Shown one piece after another: positions 27,001 to 39,900 of a stretch of DNA of 64,000 bases; the stretch's first letter is position 1, and each line of letters starts with the position of its first letter. The translations under genes were made by a program, and so were the position numbers. This DNA is from Dasyornis broadbenti (Eukaryota > Chordata > Aves > Passeriformes > Dasyornithidae). The notes beneath the pieces were generated by a model that was not told the DNA's origin, ran no database searches, and saw only the letters and a list, made by a program, of their open reading frames with translations. The stretch is from positions 217,081 through 281,080 of the forward strand of contig VZRN01003159.1 of assembly GCA_013397935.1 (NCBI GenBank). The letters are read 5' to 3'.

Positions 27001-30000
27001 TGGGCAGCTCTTGAATTCTTTATTTGGGACAGCTCAGCATCCAAGTTAGCTCTTCCCTATTGCTCCTTGAAGTTGAATCTTATTCCTAGTGATCTACCCA
27101 CAATAATCTGAAAAATAAGGATTTTAATCTGTCTTGTAAATTTTTTTTTGCATAACACTTTTATCTTTGTGTAATCTTTACTCAAAGAAAATGCATATAG
27201 TAGTTAAAGGAGTTAAAAAGAAAAAAAGAATCTCTTGAAGTATCCTTCCAAAGATAAAAATATTCTCTTCTTTAAGCACAAGCCTTAGTTTCCTGAGGAC
27301 TGCTTGATGGCATATTTATCATGCAGAATCAGAAAATATCTGGCCTAAAACTGGGAATTTGTTTCCTTAGAATTTATATCCTCTTTTAGCACTAGTGCAC
27401 ATCCTCCAGCAGGCTTTGTGGTAGAGATAAAGACCACACTAAATTGTCTTAAGAATCTTCATCTAATTTGTAAGTATCTAGGAACTACAAAAGTATTTTG
27501 GTTACAGTTTGAAATGCAAATAATCCCATGCTCTTCATGTGTGTTAGTCATAAAGGGGTACTGGTCTGCCAGGTTGAGGTTGTACCTTACCTTGGGAGAA
27601 AATGAGTCCATATGTATTTTATAAGAAAAAGATTGTAAATAATTACATTTTTCATGAGACTGTAAAAAAATTGCACTGTGCTTGAGGTTTTGAAAGGGTG
27701 AGAAATAAAACAAAGATATAACTAGCCTGTCTTTACTGGTCTGAAATTCATGACTGTGTAAATTAAACTCAGCTGTCAAAGGTAATTTGTATAGTTCTCA
27801 CTATGTAATTTTGATTACTTAAAATACAAGCATTAGTAGCTTTTCCTTTCAGTTTTGGAAACAAAATTGAAAAAACCCCAAGGTTTAAGCAAAATATCGC
27901 AGTTGGACTTCTGTGGTTTGTTTTCCATGTATGAAGCCTTAGAATCTGTTGTAAAATAGGGATCAATAAGTATTAAAGCAGGCATATATTCTGTTAAAGC
28001 TTCAAAAGCTTTCAAAAGAAAGTTATTTAGGGAGAACTTGGAATTTATGCCCTCTGACAGTTGAATCCTTTACCTACCCCTCTTCTGCTGGAGGAAGCAA
28101 TTCACTCAGAAATTTGCCTGTCTCCACATACTGAGCTTCATATCCCTCATCATAGTAATTTACAAGTTACTCCTTGCAAGTTCTGCAAAAGCAGATCTTT
28201 TTTTAAAATTATCTAAAAATAGCAGGGCAGGCTGCCTGATAAACCTGCCATGGTTGTTTTGCTCCTGCCAGTGCGAAGGAGGAGTGTCTCTCAGTTAGTT
28301 GTTCCTTGCTGTGAGGTCCCATTTGCTGTCCCTGGACACTGAGTGCTGTGACAGTGAATTGATGGAGAGGTAGGGAAGTATGTATTTTAAAGGGCCTTCC
28401 TTTAAGCCCAGAGGAAAGTGGTCTTTTGTCTGGCAGCCTCACTGGAGCTGGCATGACCTGTGGTCACACAGTTATGCATTGTTTGTGTTGGGAGAGAAGA
28501 GTGGGTGAGAGCATGGGTGGGAGCATAAGTACAGAGTAGGTGAGGGATTACAAGGAAAGATAAACCCTGTGAAGGAGAATGAAGTGCAATCCAAAATGGG
28601 AGGAAAGTTATGGAGACTCTTAGCATGGCTGGGGAATCATAGAAACAGTGCCAGAATTAGGCCTGGATGGCCAGTGCTTGTTTGACTTTCTTCAGGGAAA
28701 GGTTGGATGCTTAGTGATGGTAATGATAATTTCTTGAGAATCACAAGAATTCGAGCTATAATGCTGACTGTTTCTGGTGTGTTAGTAAATTCTCCTGGTT
28801 TTAACCTTCATATACAAAATAAAGGTAGGTCCACTTAGCAGTTTATGTAATATTGAGCCAAACTGAGAAGTTGCACAATGCAACTAAGTGTTTCTTGGAA
28901 GAAAGCATATTTCAAAACCAGAGTTGCAAAATTGGCCGTTTCCTCACTTTGAAATTCCAGAATTTAGTTAACTTGGGCAAGATTTGCGCATACAAGATAC
29001 ACACTTGGATCCAGTGTACCATGCTGACTGGGGAAGAAATATTGCCTCTGGGTCGCATTACTTATAAAAAAAACCTGGGTACTGGTAAGGATTGCTGAGT
29101 TGACATTTCTGAAATATGAAATTTTACGGTCACAAGTACTTTGTGTGTACTTTGCCTCTATGTCCTGGAGGATGAGAAGAATGACAGTCTCCTTCTCATG
29201 GTTGGTTTTTCAGCTTCTGGCACTACATGACTAGCATTTTGCATGTTTCCAGAAGGTGGACTAAAGCACTGCATCTTTGATGCCCAGTGACACAGGTGAT
29301 GTGGGAGACAGATGGTTTTTGATCTTGTTAACTGTGTAGGCCATTGACATTTCCGAGTTTCAAAATTTGTGCTAGTATTCCTTATTAGCAGTTAGACAGG
29401 CTGAATTTTTTTTTAACAGCTTTGAATTTCTGTCCTTCGAGAGAGCAGAAAGTTGTTTCTACCTAACTCTCTGCCCATGCATTATAATTACAAATGTCAA
29501 TGGGAATGTTCACAGCTCTGAGCTTCCAGCTGTGTTCTGCCAAACTGACAGGAACTGTGTTGGTTGTTTCTTCTTCTGTAGTTGCCCTGTTTTTAGTCAC
29601 TGTAAATACAAGCATCATGGAAAACTCATTTTGCTCCATTCCATCATTATACATTGATGTAAAATCATCTTCCCTAAATTACTGATTTACTGATTATTTG
29701 CCTCGGAAAATTTTTAACAGTTTTACAGAAAAGTAGACCTGTGATGACTTTAATTAGAGTTAATTATGTAACCAAGTATTTCAGGTTTCTTTCTGCTTTA
29801 CTTCTTCAGTGTACTTGTTTCCAAGCAAATTGTGGCTTATTTTTTGGGAGTAATGCTTAAAGTATTAGGAGACCTAACTTTTCATAAATTCAAAGCACTC
29901 AGCTCTAATCAAAGCTAGTGAACACTGATGGAACTGAGTTACTTTGGAAATCAGGCCATTGTCTGGGCCTTTTAATTTTTTTCTTTTTATTTTTGCTTCT

Positions 30001-31471
30001 TGTACCTCTTGTTATGTAAAAAGAGGTCCATATTAGATTATGGATGACCTCCCAATGGGTGTCAGTGAAGGACTTACTCCAGATAATTTTCAACACAGAG
30101 AAGGGAGGGGCAGGGGAGAGTAATTAAATTGAAGGCTAAATTAAAGGACAAGATTCTGAGTGCATACTCATCTCTGTTTAAAGTTATAGAAATGAGAATA
30201 ACATGGATCTTGCACAGTTGGGCATGTAATGTTCACAGTAGTCTGTTTCATTCCTTTTTATAATATGCAAAATTCTGCCCTAGATCATCAAGTAATGTCC
30301 CACAAGTCAAACTTATTAATGTGAAAAAGAACCTGTCTTGCAACCCTGTACAATAGGAGTGAAATCACAGATTTCTTAATTTATATAGCCAGAGCAATTC
30401 TCAGTTCACACAACAAAGCAGGCTCTAAAAGATCCAGCCAGGCCCTCTGTTTTCTTCAAAAGATAATGTAATTTGTTTCAAGTTTCATTGTTGAGGTAGA
30501 TGAGTTAGACTAGGCATGTAACTGTGCCTGTTGGAAAACTCATGATTCTCCTTTACTAGGTCTTAGATTTGCTAATCCTATTTGAAAGTCAAAAAAATTT
30601 ATAGGACTTCAGAAGTCTTCTCTGGAGTCATCTCTACTGTATGATATTGTACGTAACTGATAGCTTAAAAGGTCTCCTGGCTCTCTTTAAAAAAAAAAAA
30701 AGTTAACATTGTTATTATTATATGCAGTCTTCTCAGTAAGAAAAGGTAGCATGAAGAAAAGGATTGGTGGTGGTTATAAACAATGGCTCAAAGATGTCTC
30801 TTCAAACCGTTGTTTTCTTCCTTACATTTCTAATAAAATAAAATAGCTAAACTACCTGGAACTATAATAATTGAACTACTGTTCCCTTTTTAAACACTTA
30901 CCTGTAAAGCTGCTTGTTTGCCTCAGAATGTGTAATACCTTGTAACTCTGATAAATAGGCACTTTTTAATGTATTGGAGAGCAAACCCTGGAATTGCTTA
31001 TATATGATGATAAACAGGAAGGGTGAAAGACACACAAAAAATCCTAGTAAGCTTAACGGAAAACATGATGCATTAAAAACAATTTATATGATCTACTACA
31101 AATAGTTGCTTTTGATTCAAAGTGCTTACCAAGATAAAAAAAATTAAGTTACAGGTTCTGCTAGTAGACAAAAGATTTGTAGAAATAAATGAGATTTAGA
31201 AATCCTTTAATCTTGCCTGTGATCATTTAGTAAAGCAAGTGCAAACTCTTCGAATGTAGTTGCCCTTCTTCTACTTGGCCACCTTACTTAAGATCTGCTG
31301 GCTGAGCTTCCTAGACGTTCCTTGCCTTTTCCTGCTTAAACCCAGGTCATACCAGAGGCATCTGACTTGTTCTTAGGAATGTTCTTGCAGCAGCTTCCCT
31401 CGTCTTTTTAACCTCTGTGTTCCTCAGGTACTGGCCCCTGCTTTTATGTTACTATCGCTTTTGTTTCCTTC
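24060..31471. other. Non-coding stretch upstream of the solo LTR
   Basis: No recognisable coding exon. A more GC-rich pocket at about 24060-24420 and a region at 25105-25432 are open in more than one frame but resemble no known protein. The rest is AT-rich with short A and T runs. Confidence 0.5.
31467..31471. repeat. 5' target-site duplication of the solo LTR (CCTTC)
   Basis: CCTTC directly precedes the TGTC end of the LTR and recurs exactly after its ACA end at 32550-32554. A 5-bp duplication fits integration by an ERVL-type retrovirus-like element. Confidence 0.8.
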
Positions 31472-32549
31472 TGTCTTGGGTTGACGCTGGCTGGATGCCA
31501 GGCACCCATGAAAGCTGCTCACTCACTCTCCTCTGCAGCTGGACAGGAGAGTGAAAATTTGACAAAGGATTCATGGGTTGAGATAAGGGCTGGGAGAAAT
31601 CACTCATCGAAAACCATCAAGGGCAAAACAGGTTCTAATTAGAGATATGAACTGAATTTATTACTAACAAAATCAGAACAGGATAATGAGAAGTAAAAAA
31701 AACACCTTCCCCCACCCCTCCCTCCTTCCCACCTCTACCACCTCCCCCAGTGGTGCAGGGAGGCAGGGAATAGGGGTTACAGTCAGTTCATCACCTGTGG
31801 CCTCTCCCACTTCTCAGGGAGAGGAGTTGTTCCCCTGCTGCACCATGGGGTCCCTCCCATGGGAATAGTTCTCCATTAACTTCTCTGATGTGGCTCCATC
31901 TCATGAGCAGCAGCTCCCTGCAAACTGCTGCAGTGTGAGTCCACCCCACAGGCAAAAGTCCTCCCAAAACTGCTGCAGCATGGGTCATTCTTCCATGGGG
32001 TGTAGTCCTCCAAGGACAGGCTGCTCCAGCATGGAAGCGGGACCCCTCACTCCATGAGTCTCACATGGAGTCACAGTTTCTATAGACATCCACCTGCTCC
32101 AGTATGGGGCTCCTCCAGGGACTGCAGGTGGATCTCTGCATCCCTGTGGACCTCCATGGGCTGCAGGGCACAGCCGCTCACCATGGGCTGCACCACAGGC
32201 TGCAAGGAAATCTCAGCTCTGGTGCCTGGAGCACCTCCTCCCCTTCCTTCTTCACTGACCTTGGTGTCTGCAGAGTTGTTCCTCTTACATGTTTTCACTC
32301 TGCAATTTTCTGGTCGCAATTAAAACTGTGCCACCACTTTTGTTTTGTTTTCTTCTTAAATATATTATCACAAAGACATGACCACCATTTTTAATGGGCC
32401 AGCCTTGGCCAGTGCAACATCTATCTGGAGCCACCAGGGGTTAGCTCTGCTGGATGTGGTGGAAGCTTCTAGCAGCTTCTTTACAGGAGCCATCCCTGCA
32501 GCCCCTGCTGCTACCACCTACCACAACCAGGCCATGCAAACCCAATACA
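31472..32549 (-). mobile_element. Solo LTR of an ERVL-like endogenous retrovirus, inserted antisense to SEMA4D
   Basis: A 1078-bp element runs from TGTC to ATACA, so the ends are the standard TG...CA inverted termini. It is flanked by the identical 5-mer CCTTC. Read on the minus strand, a TATA-like stretch lies at 32355-32366 and a polyadenylation signal at 31657-31662, giving the order U3-R-U5 on that strand. The middle carries degenerate repeats built on 'CTGC(A/T)(C/G)CAGCATGG' and 'CCATGGG' units, which I recall from LTRs common in bird genomes. There is no internal viral sequence and no second LTR, so only the recombination footprint remains. It lies about 1 kb upstream of the probable 5' UTR exon. 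Open frames inside it (for example 32054-32394) are not genes. Confidence 0.85.
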
Positions 32550-33518
32550 CCTTCACTTGCCCCTCTGCTGGATAACCTCTCTAGGTATTACTGCTATCTT
32601 GCATTGTAGTGTATCTCTTACTAGAGTCACCTTGGTGTCTTGGGTAGTGGTGGCAGAGTGAAAATCTAGCACATTGCGTCCCCTGCTGCAAAGGACAACG
32701 TGTTTTTATCACTGCCACCCTGAGTGTACAGCCCTCAAAACCTAGTGATTGATGAATGCACTCACTTCTCCTGGAGTCTTCACCTAGGAGTGGTTGCAGG
32801 AAGACAGGAGCAGTGGACGCTTTGGGAAGATGGTGTAGAAAGCAGCGATTAGTTTTGTTTATTAGGACAAGCCTTTCTGGGCCTGAGAGTAACAGGTGAC
32901 TCAGAGACATGATGACTTTCATGGGGCTATCTGGCAGTTTCACTGTTGAAGTGTTTTCTCCCTTTAATTTTGTATACAGTGCATTAGCACTTTGTTTCTG
33001 TAGCTGTATTTCTACCCCCTGCATATCTTGAGTGCAGTAGTAGCATTATAGAAAACTTCACAAAGAAAAGACATTTCTGTAAGATCCCAAGTGTGGGAGG
33101 TACAGTAGATTTGTGTAACCATATGTATTATTAATGCTGCTGTTGTCATGTCCTTTGCTCTCTGATCGTAGTCATAGTGACTGTTTTGTCTTTGTTTATT
33201 GTTGGTTAGAGAGTTGGGATTTTCTTTGACACACTATTGAAAGAATACACTAGTGTCAAGATTTCTGCATTAAACATAATTGACAATTTCAAAGTATTTA
33301 TACTTGGGATTCTATATTGAAATGATTGCTTTCCATTGTTGCCTATTTGCCATGTTATGTGTCTTGTTTTTAAGAATATGATTTTCACCAGTTAGTATGT
33401 TTTGTATCCAAATTAAGTTATGCAGACAAGCTGTAGAAATACTGCAAGATTAGTGCTATTTTTGGCAGTATTTGGTTTGCTTTCTTTTCTACTTCTTACT
33501 TCCCTCCTCTCTCCACAG
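32550..33518. other. Non-coding sequence between LTR and SEMA4D 5' UTR exon
   Basis: It begins with the second CCTTC target duplication (32550-32554). A 147-codon minus-strand open frame at 32581-33024 has no recognisable domain. The last 45 bases form a pyrimidine-rich tract ending in CAG at 33516-33518, a good splice acceptor for the next exon. Confidence 0.55.
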
Positions 33519-33819
33519 CATCTTTTATTTCTCCAGCGAAACAGAAGAATGTGCTCAGTCACACTTCTCAGCAGCTCTGCAGCCTGTGGAGTGTGTGGGC
33601 AGTCTCTGTATGCAGCATCCTGGAAAATGTGTGTTCTCTTGAAGTGATCTTCTGAAAAGCACGTACTTGTAACAGTTGTTCCAGTCTCCCTTGTTGCACT
33701 GTCTCAAGGTCTGAAATGCCTGGTCTCTAATACTCCCTGAGATTTGCATTTCATCTGCCAAAGAAGCGCTATCTGCTGCAGTTGTCCAGTGAACCCCGAA
33801 GAGCAAGGACAGAAGGAAG
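33519..33819 (+). other. SEMA4D: Probable SEMA4D 5' UTR part of the start-codon exon
   Basis: A strong polypyrimidine tract ending in CTCTCCACAG sits immediately before 33519, and the sequence continues without a donor-like break to the SEMA4D start codon at 33820. I infer that the exon spans 33519-33913. Three short upstream ORFs lie inside it. The promoter and any earlier non-coding exon are not visible and are probably outside the window or unrecognised within 1-33518. Confidence 0.6.
33549..33647 (+). promoter_or_regulatory. Upstream ORF in SEMA4D leader (32 codons plus stop)
   Basis: An ATG at 33549 opens 32 codons and stops at TGA 33645-33647, 172 bases before the main start. If the leader exon is as inferred, scanning ribosomes would meet this ORF first. 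Two more lie in the leader: 33610-33642 (10 codons) and 33716-33730 (4 codons). Confidence 0.45.
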
Positions 33820-33913
33820 ATGTCTGTGTGTGCTTTTTATGCAGTTTGGGGTTTGTTTCTAGAAGTGGCCATAGCATTTGGCCCAGTACCAAGGATCACT
33901 TGGGAACACAAAG
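33820..33913 (+). CDS. SEMA4D: SEMA4D coding exon 1: signal peptide and mature N-terminus
   Basis: Encodes residues 1-31, starting [11 protein letters not shown] and ending PRITWEHK, plus one base of codon 32. The hydrophobic core [14 protein letters not shown] is the signal peptide, and cleavage near residue 19-21 is likely. The donor is GTAAGAA at 33914. The signal sequence differs much from mammals, whereas the RITWEH block is conserved. Confidence 0.95.
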
Positions 33914-36900
33914 GTAAGAACAAAAACTTAAGTCTTGTGATATGTGACATTGCCACAACCTCAGGGTTTCTGTGGGACTTGAAACTCATTGAGGCTTTAG
34001 GTTCTTTCAGCCAGTTTGCTGTGAGTTTGGTCGGGTATTGCTGGCTTTGCTCATCTTATGAAGTGCTTAGGGTCAGAATATTCAAAAGTCATTCAGGCAA
34101 TGGGTTAACTGATTTTGGTTCTTCAAGCAGCTCTGAAAACAAAGCTTTTTAAAGGAAGAATTTGAAATTTGGCTTTCTCAGCTGAAGGATATTGCAACTG
34201 AAACTTGCTTCAAGAGAAAATCCTAATGGGTGTATTTTGTTTTAAACAAATTACTTTTACCTGGAGTCTGAACATGTTTGCAAAATGCACCTCTCCAGCT
34301 AATAATCTGTTTTGACACCAAGCTATCCTGACTACTAAATAAATCACCAGGCGAAGGGAAAATAAGCATTTGGCCCTCTTCCAACAGCATTTTATGGTGC
34401 CTAGATATGAAAGTCTTTCACAGAACAGCCTTTTTTTTTTTTTGTATTTGAAATTACAGCACATACTCATAATCTCCCAATACAATAAACAGGAGTCTGC
34501 AAATGTGGTGCAAAGAGAAGTAATAGAAATCAAAGGATCCTTTAGTTTTTGGTTTACAAATTTAGCCTGGGCCTGAAAAGAATTCTAGAGCAAAGACTGT
34601 AGAGTAGTTATTTGCTACATTTGTGAATATATGCATTTGTTTTCTTATTTTCTCCTCCCACCCTCCCACTCCCCGTGTGGCATGGATGCTTTAAGTTTTA
34701 AGAGATTTTTTTCCTTTGGGTCCTTCTTTAATATTAGTAAGCAGCAGTTGATTACTTACCCAAGTGTGCAGTAACTGAACAAACCCAAACAAATACTTGG
34801 GCCATATAATGAAGCAATGTTAAATAATGATATTAAATTCTGAGCAGTCATTCTGTAGGAAAAGATGGAGGGAGATTAAGAATGTAGTAGGAATAAGCAG
34901 ATTATGAGATGACTGTAAGGAAGTGTTTTTCCTACAGCAATTAGTGACTTGCTCATAAAGCAAGCTCATATAGACAAGACTTGTAGTTCCTGCTTAGGCT
35001 CCTTGACTGCAGACTCATATCCAAATTAGTAAAAATAAATGGAGTTTATTTTCATTCCTGCTATTTCTCTCTCTGTCTGAGAAGGATTATTGCATTTAAA
35101 TGTTGGAAACCTACTTTGAATAGGAGAGGGAATTTAGTTCAGTGGAGTTGTATGAACCAGTTCATCCATTTGGGGAACATTTTCCTGCCAAGTAAAAGAT
35201 TTCAAAATTACATGCTGGAGAATCAAGTTTAAAATTAATGTTTCTGGAGTATTATAGTTGAAAATGTGCAATTACTAGTGAAAGAATCGGAAGTAATAGT
35301 ACAGTGTTTTCATCTGTGTCTTAAAAAGCCATGCTTAATTAATGTCTTCTAGTACAAAATGTGGTCTCCCAAGCTTTCAGTCATTTTTACATTATGGTTG
35401 TACATTCAGAAAAAATACTCTTTTGCATTAGTCAGTTTGTGTCCTCTTTCTCCAAGCGATTCTGGTCCATTCTGCGTGTTTCCTCATTCCACTGCCTTTT
35501 CTCTCATGTCTCCCTCTTTTTCTCCTCTTACTTCTTTTCATCTTGATTTTTTTCCCTCTTTTCATCTTGATTTTTTTCCCTCATGCTCTTATTTCGTGTG
35601 CATTCATCTCTGGTTTTCACTTCACAATCAGCTGCAAACAGTTTCTTACTTGCTTCTGTGAACTTCTTTCTGTTACAACAATATGCTGAAGAGTTGTCTT
35701 AAGGTGCAGGATATTTTGTGAAATTTGTTCAGGGCAGTTGCAAGGGATGTGATGACTGATCAGATTTTCCACAGATTGGTATATGGAAAGGAGAAGGTGG
35801 GGAACGACCTGACAGTGGATGTGGAAAATGGAAGTGCAGAAAAAGCAGGTAGAAAAAAAAAATCAAGGAAGAAGTGAGTTATAGGGATAACCACAAGAGG
35901 AAATACTTCAGCATTTGAAATTGAATGAGAAAACAGGGACAAGTGATCTTGATGATGTTGATGGAAGCTGCTGTTTCTGCTGAATCAAGCTTCTGAGGGG
36001 TCCCTTGTCTTTTACATGGGTTGTCTGAACTAACCTTTGTTGTTTTCAAATTATCCAGCAGCTGTTAGACAACTTAGAAAAAATTACTCATAAGCTTGAC
36101 CCTGAGTGATTGTGTTTCTTCATGAGGTGCTGTTTTTTTCCATTTCAACAGAGGTCCAGCTAATACATTTTAATGAATCAAAAGTGTCAAACTATTCAAC
36201 CTTGCTGTTAAGTGAAGACAAAAATGTTCTATATGTAGGAGCCAGGGAAGTGATCTTTGCCTTAAACGCAGTGAATATTGCTGAGAAGCAGCATGAGGTA
36301 TGCCTTTTAATACATTATCCTCCATGTAAAAATCGTACTCCAAATTTGATTTAATTTCCTGATACCAGTAGCATTGCATTTTAGGCAAATAGGTAAAGAG
36401 AAGTTACTCTGTATGTGCTACTCCAGTATTATTTCTGGAAGATTTTACAGAGTAAAAGAGGGGAAGAAGAGAGAACTTTGGATATAAACAGGTAATTAGA
36501 GGTCTCCTTGGGTGGTCTCTTCTTGGGGGCAGGATGCTGGCTGAGAGGGACTGTGGGTATCATCTGTAGCAGTGGTTCTTAATCAGAAGTGGGCCATCGT
36601 CTGTTAATCTGAATCTAAAAGTAATTTGAAATAGAAGCAAAGCTGGGACTTGTTCGATTGTGGCAGGCTGCAGATGTGCTGCAAATGAAGGCCCTATCCT
36701 TTCAGTCTCATCTTCTGTTTTGTGTTTAGGTATGTCTGCACAGCAAGCAGTGATGCAGACAGGTCTGATGCAGCTTGGTCAGAGAAGTACTTTGGATATG
36801 CTGGTGCTGTTTTCTCAAAATAATTAGCCCAGGCAGAAGTCTGCTAAAGTTGTATTGCTTCCAGGTCCTTCCCAACCTCCTGCTTTTCATCCCATCAGCA

Positions 36901-39900
36901 GCACAGGCTGACATGTAGAGGTGCAGAGTGGGCTCACACCCAGGGTGCTTTGGAAGATGCTCATATGATTTTTTTAATCTGAAGAACATGTTTATGGATG
37001 GTGGTGGGCACTTTCACCAGCATATAAAATATAGCTGTAAAGTTGTACTCAGTACACTGTAAATTGGTTCGGCAAGTTTTTGTTGATTCCTCTCCCCCAA
37101 GTGTTTTTTATTCAAGTGTTAATGAAATAGAGAAGTACTTAAAATTGAAAAAATACTTAAACCAATTACAGTTGCATTTCCCTGATGCATATGCTAATGA
37201 AAAGTTCGTTATCAATTTGTGGGGAATCGTCATTATGAACCCAGAAGATGGTAATTTAGTTCTGCTTAAGACAGATTTCAGAATGTCACCTCCCTGGGAA
37301 AACATGGCTTTGAACCTTCGAATGCTACTTGCAAAATGTCTTGCTCTAGATAGTCTTAGGATTGCCTGTTCTTGTGTGTGTTACTGCAAGATTTTCAGAC
37401 CTTGCATTGAATTAAAGTGCTTTGAATGTGCTTTTTTGTTGCATGTTTTTTCACTTAGTTACACTGGAAGGTCACAGAAGATAAAAGGACTAAATGTGCA
37501 GTCAAGGGCAAATCAGAACAGGTATGTACTTTTACTGAGCTTTGAGAAAGATCTTGCACATTTTACTTCAAGAGGAGTGACGTTAAAAGAAGGAAGTCTC
37601 CACCTGTTTGAAATTAAAATTTCAACATAATCACCTATGTTTTTTTAATTAACTTGAGCGTTAGAAACTGCAGCATACTTAGTCTTTTTCTTTAATTCTT
37701 AGGGGGTTTTTTTGCTATGGTTGAATATTGAGTGCTTGAAAATCTGAACACACGCTGATGTGTGCTTAATGTTTCACATTAAGATGCTAAAACCAGTATT
37801 GCTTTCACTGAAGTAATTGATAGCAACTGTTGTATTTTGTTATTGCAATAATTCCTTCAGAGCATTTGATTTAACGGAATGAATGATAAATTTTGAATGC
37901 TTTGCTGTAGGGCATTGGGGTTTTTTATTAGGCCAGTGTATTTTTTCACTAACTCTATATATGGGTGTTGTGCTGCTTGGCGAGTGTGACTCAGAGAGCT
38001 TAGACAGCTCCCCAGCACCTGAACAGCCAGACCTCCTGCCAGCTTGGCAGGGTCCTGTGGTGTTTCTGGGAACCACTGACTCCTCATGATTGCCAGGGCA
38101 CAGGCTGGCCTGCTCCTTTTGCCTCCCTGTGGAGATGGGTTTGCTCGAGATAGTTGACTGTATGTGGATGTACCTTTCTGTTGTGTACTACCACTTCATT
38201 TAATGATGTAGTCAAGCAAGGATTTGCTGGGCAAGACTGATGGTCAGGCCTTTAGCACAGGTTTTCATGTAGAAGACTGCAAGTCCTATGAGTACAAAAA
38301 GCAGACATACTCTGCACTTGGAAGAACGTGATCCTTGAATTTGCAGCCTCTTTGGTTCACACAGTTAAAAAACCCCAAATGCTGCCTACAGAACTGATAG
38401 TTACCCTGCATTCATGCGGTTCATCAGGGTGGAAGTGGGCTCTCTCCCTTGACTGCTACTTTTCTTTGACTGACCACTGATGACCATCAGTACATTATTC
38501 AAACATGAGGTGTTGCAGATATTTAAGGTCTGTTTCCTCCTTGTCTACCTCTTCAGGATGGTATCAGAGAATATTATTCTTGTTTTCCAGTTCAGTTCGG
38601 GTTACTGCTAATAATACTCCTGTACAGCCATGATGAACATGAGATATGACTTTCTTTTATATGCATGTGCATATGTTTAGCAGACTGTGTGACAATCTCC
38701 ACAAGTCCTCTCAAAAATTATTGGGCTATACTATGGACCCCATAAATACATACATTGACAGAGTTCTGAATTTATTTTCTTTTATTTTCTCCAGCTCCCA
38801 GTTTAGCAACTCACACTTATTGCCAGCCATGCTTTTTCCTCACTGTACTTCTAACCTTCTAGTAGTCACATTTATGTTGTAGCCATGATGTTTTGCACAG
38901 TGCAATAATTTCAAAAGGGTCAAGGTATTAAGCCACTACTACTATTTCTTACACTTCTCACTTAGAGTTCTCTCCCCTACCCATCCACACTGTGCTGTAT
39001 AATGCTAGCAGAAAGCATTCAGCTGTTCAAGGGCCTTGTCTGGCAGAAAACTGGTTTTACTGTCTCCCCCCCTGCAGTTTTCTCCCATACGGTCACAGAA
39101 ATACCTAGTTTGTCTGATAAGAAGGAACAGTAAGGCCAGTGCTTAAACTTGCTTAAGAAGTTCATGGAACAACAGTTCAGTGGTGGGATCTGGCAGTGTA
39201 CCAGCAAGAATTAAGGAGTGTTGTTGATACGAGATTTTTCACTCTCTCTAAGTGGATATTTAGAGTTGTTTTGCTTCATTATTATTCTGAATTTTTATTC
39301 TATTCCTTTATTAAGGGTTTTGCTCAAACTCCTTGTTCTGTTTCAGAGCAAAAGATATTAAGGATATCTTTTGCTCTGATATTGGCTGATATCAGCCAAG
39401 ATATTGGCTGATAACAAGAACTGCAGAAAAAGAAAAAAGGATGGCTATAAGTGACAAACCTTTGTAGTTAATTTGAAGGTATTAGAGGTTTAGGAAATAA
39501 CCTTGGCTGTCACTGTTTCATCTAGGTGTACAAGAGATGACAAGAGTCTAAAACTCACTTCATGTTTAACTAGTAGTTCCTATGGATTGGGTATGTGTTT
39601 GGAGCTTGTCCTTCCATAAAACAGGGGATGGATCCTGCTGACCATGGTACCCTGCTAGGATACTGCGGCAACAGCCTACTAGAAAGAAGACCAGGAAACC
39701 AAGCTGTAGGAAACCAGCTGCCGCAGGCTTGATTAGAGTTCCTGGAGATTGTAGGGCGATGGTGTCCCAGTGTCACTCATGTGTCACCCAGGCTCACCAG
39801 TGTGATGTGGCATAAGCAGTGGCGAAGGAGAAGCTGGCAGCAGAACATTTATGTTGGAATGTGGAGACCACGGTTTGTCAGACTAATCCTTTCCTCATCC

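Noticed and set aside
32054..32394. Several overlapping open frames on both strands
   Set aside because: They lie wholly inside the solo LTR, which does not encode protein.
32581..33024. 147-codon minus-strand open frame
   Set aside because: No recognisable family, and it lies in the presumed intron next to the LTR.
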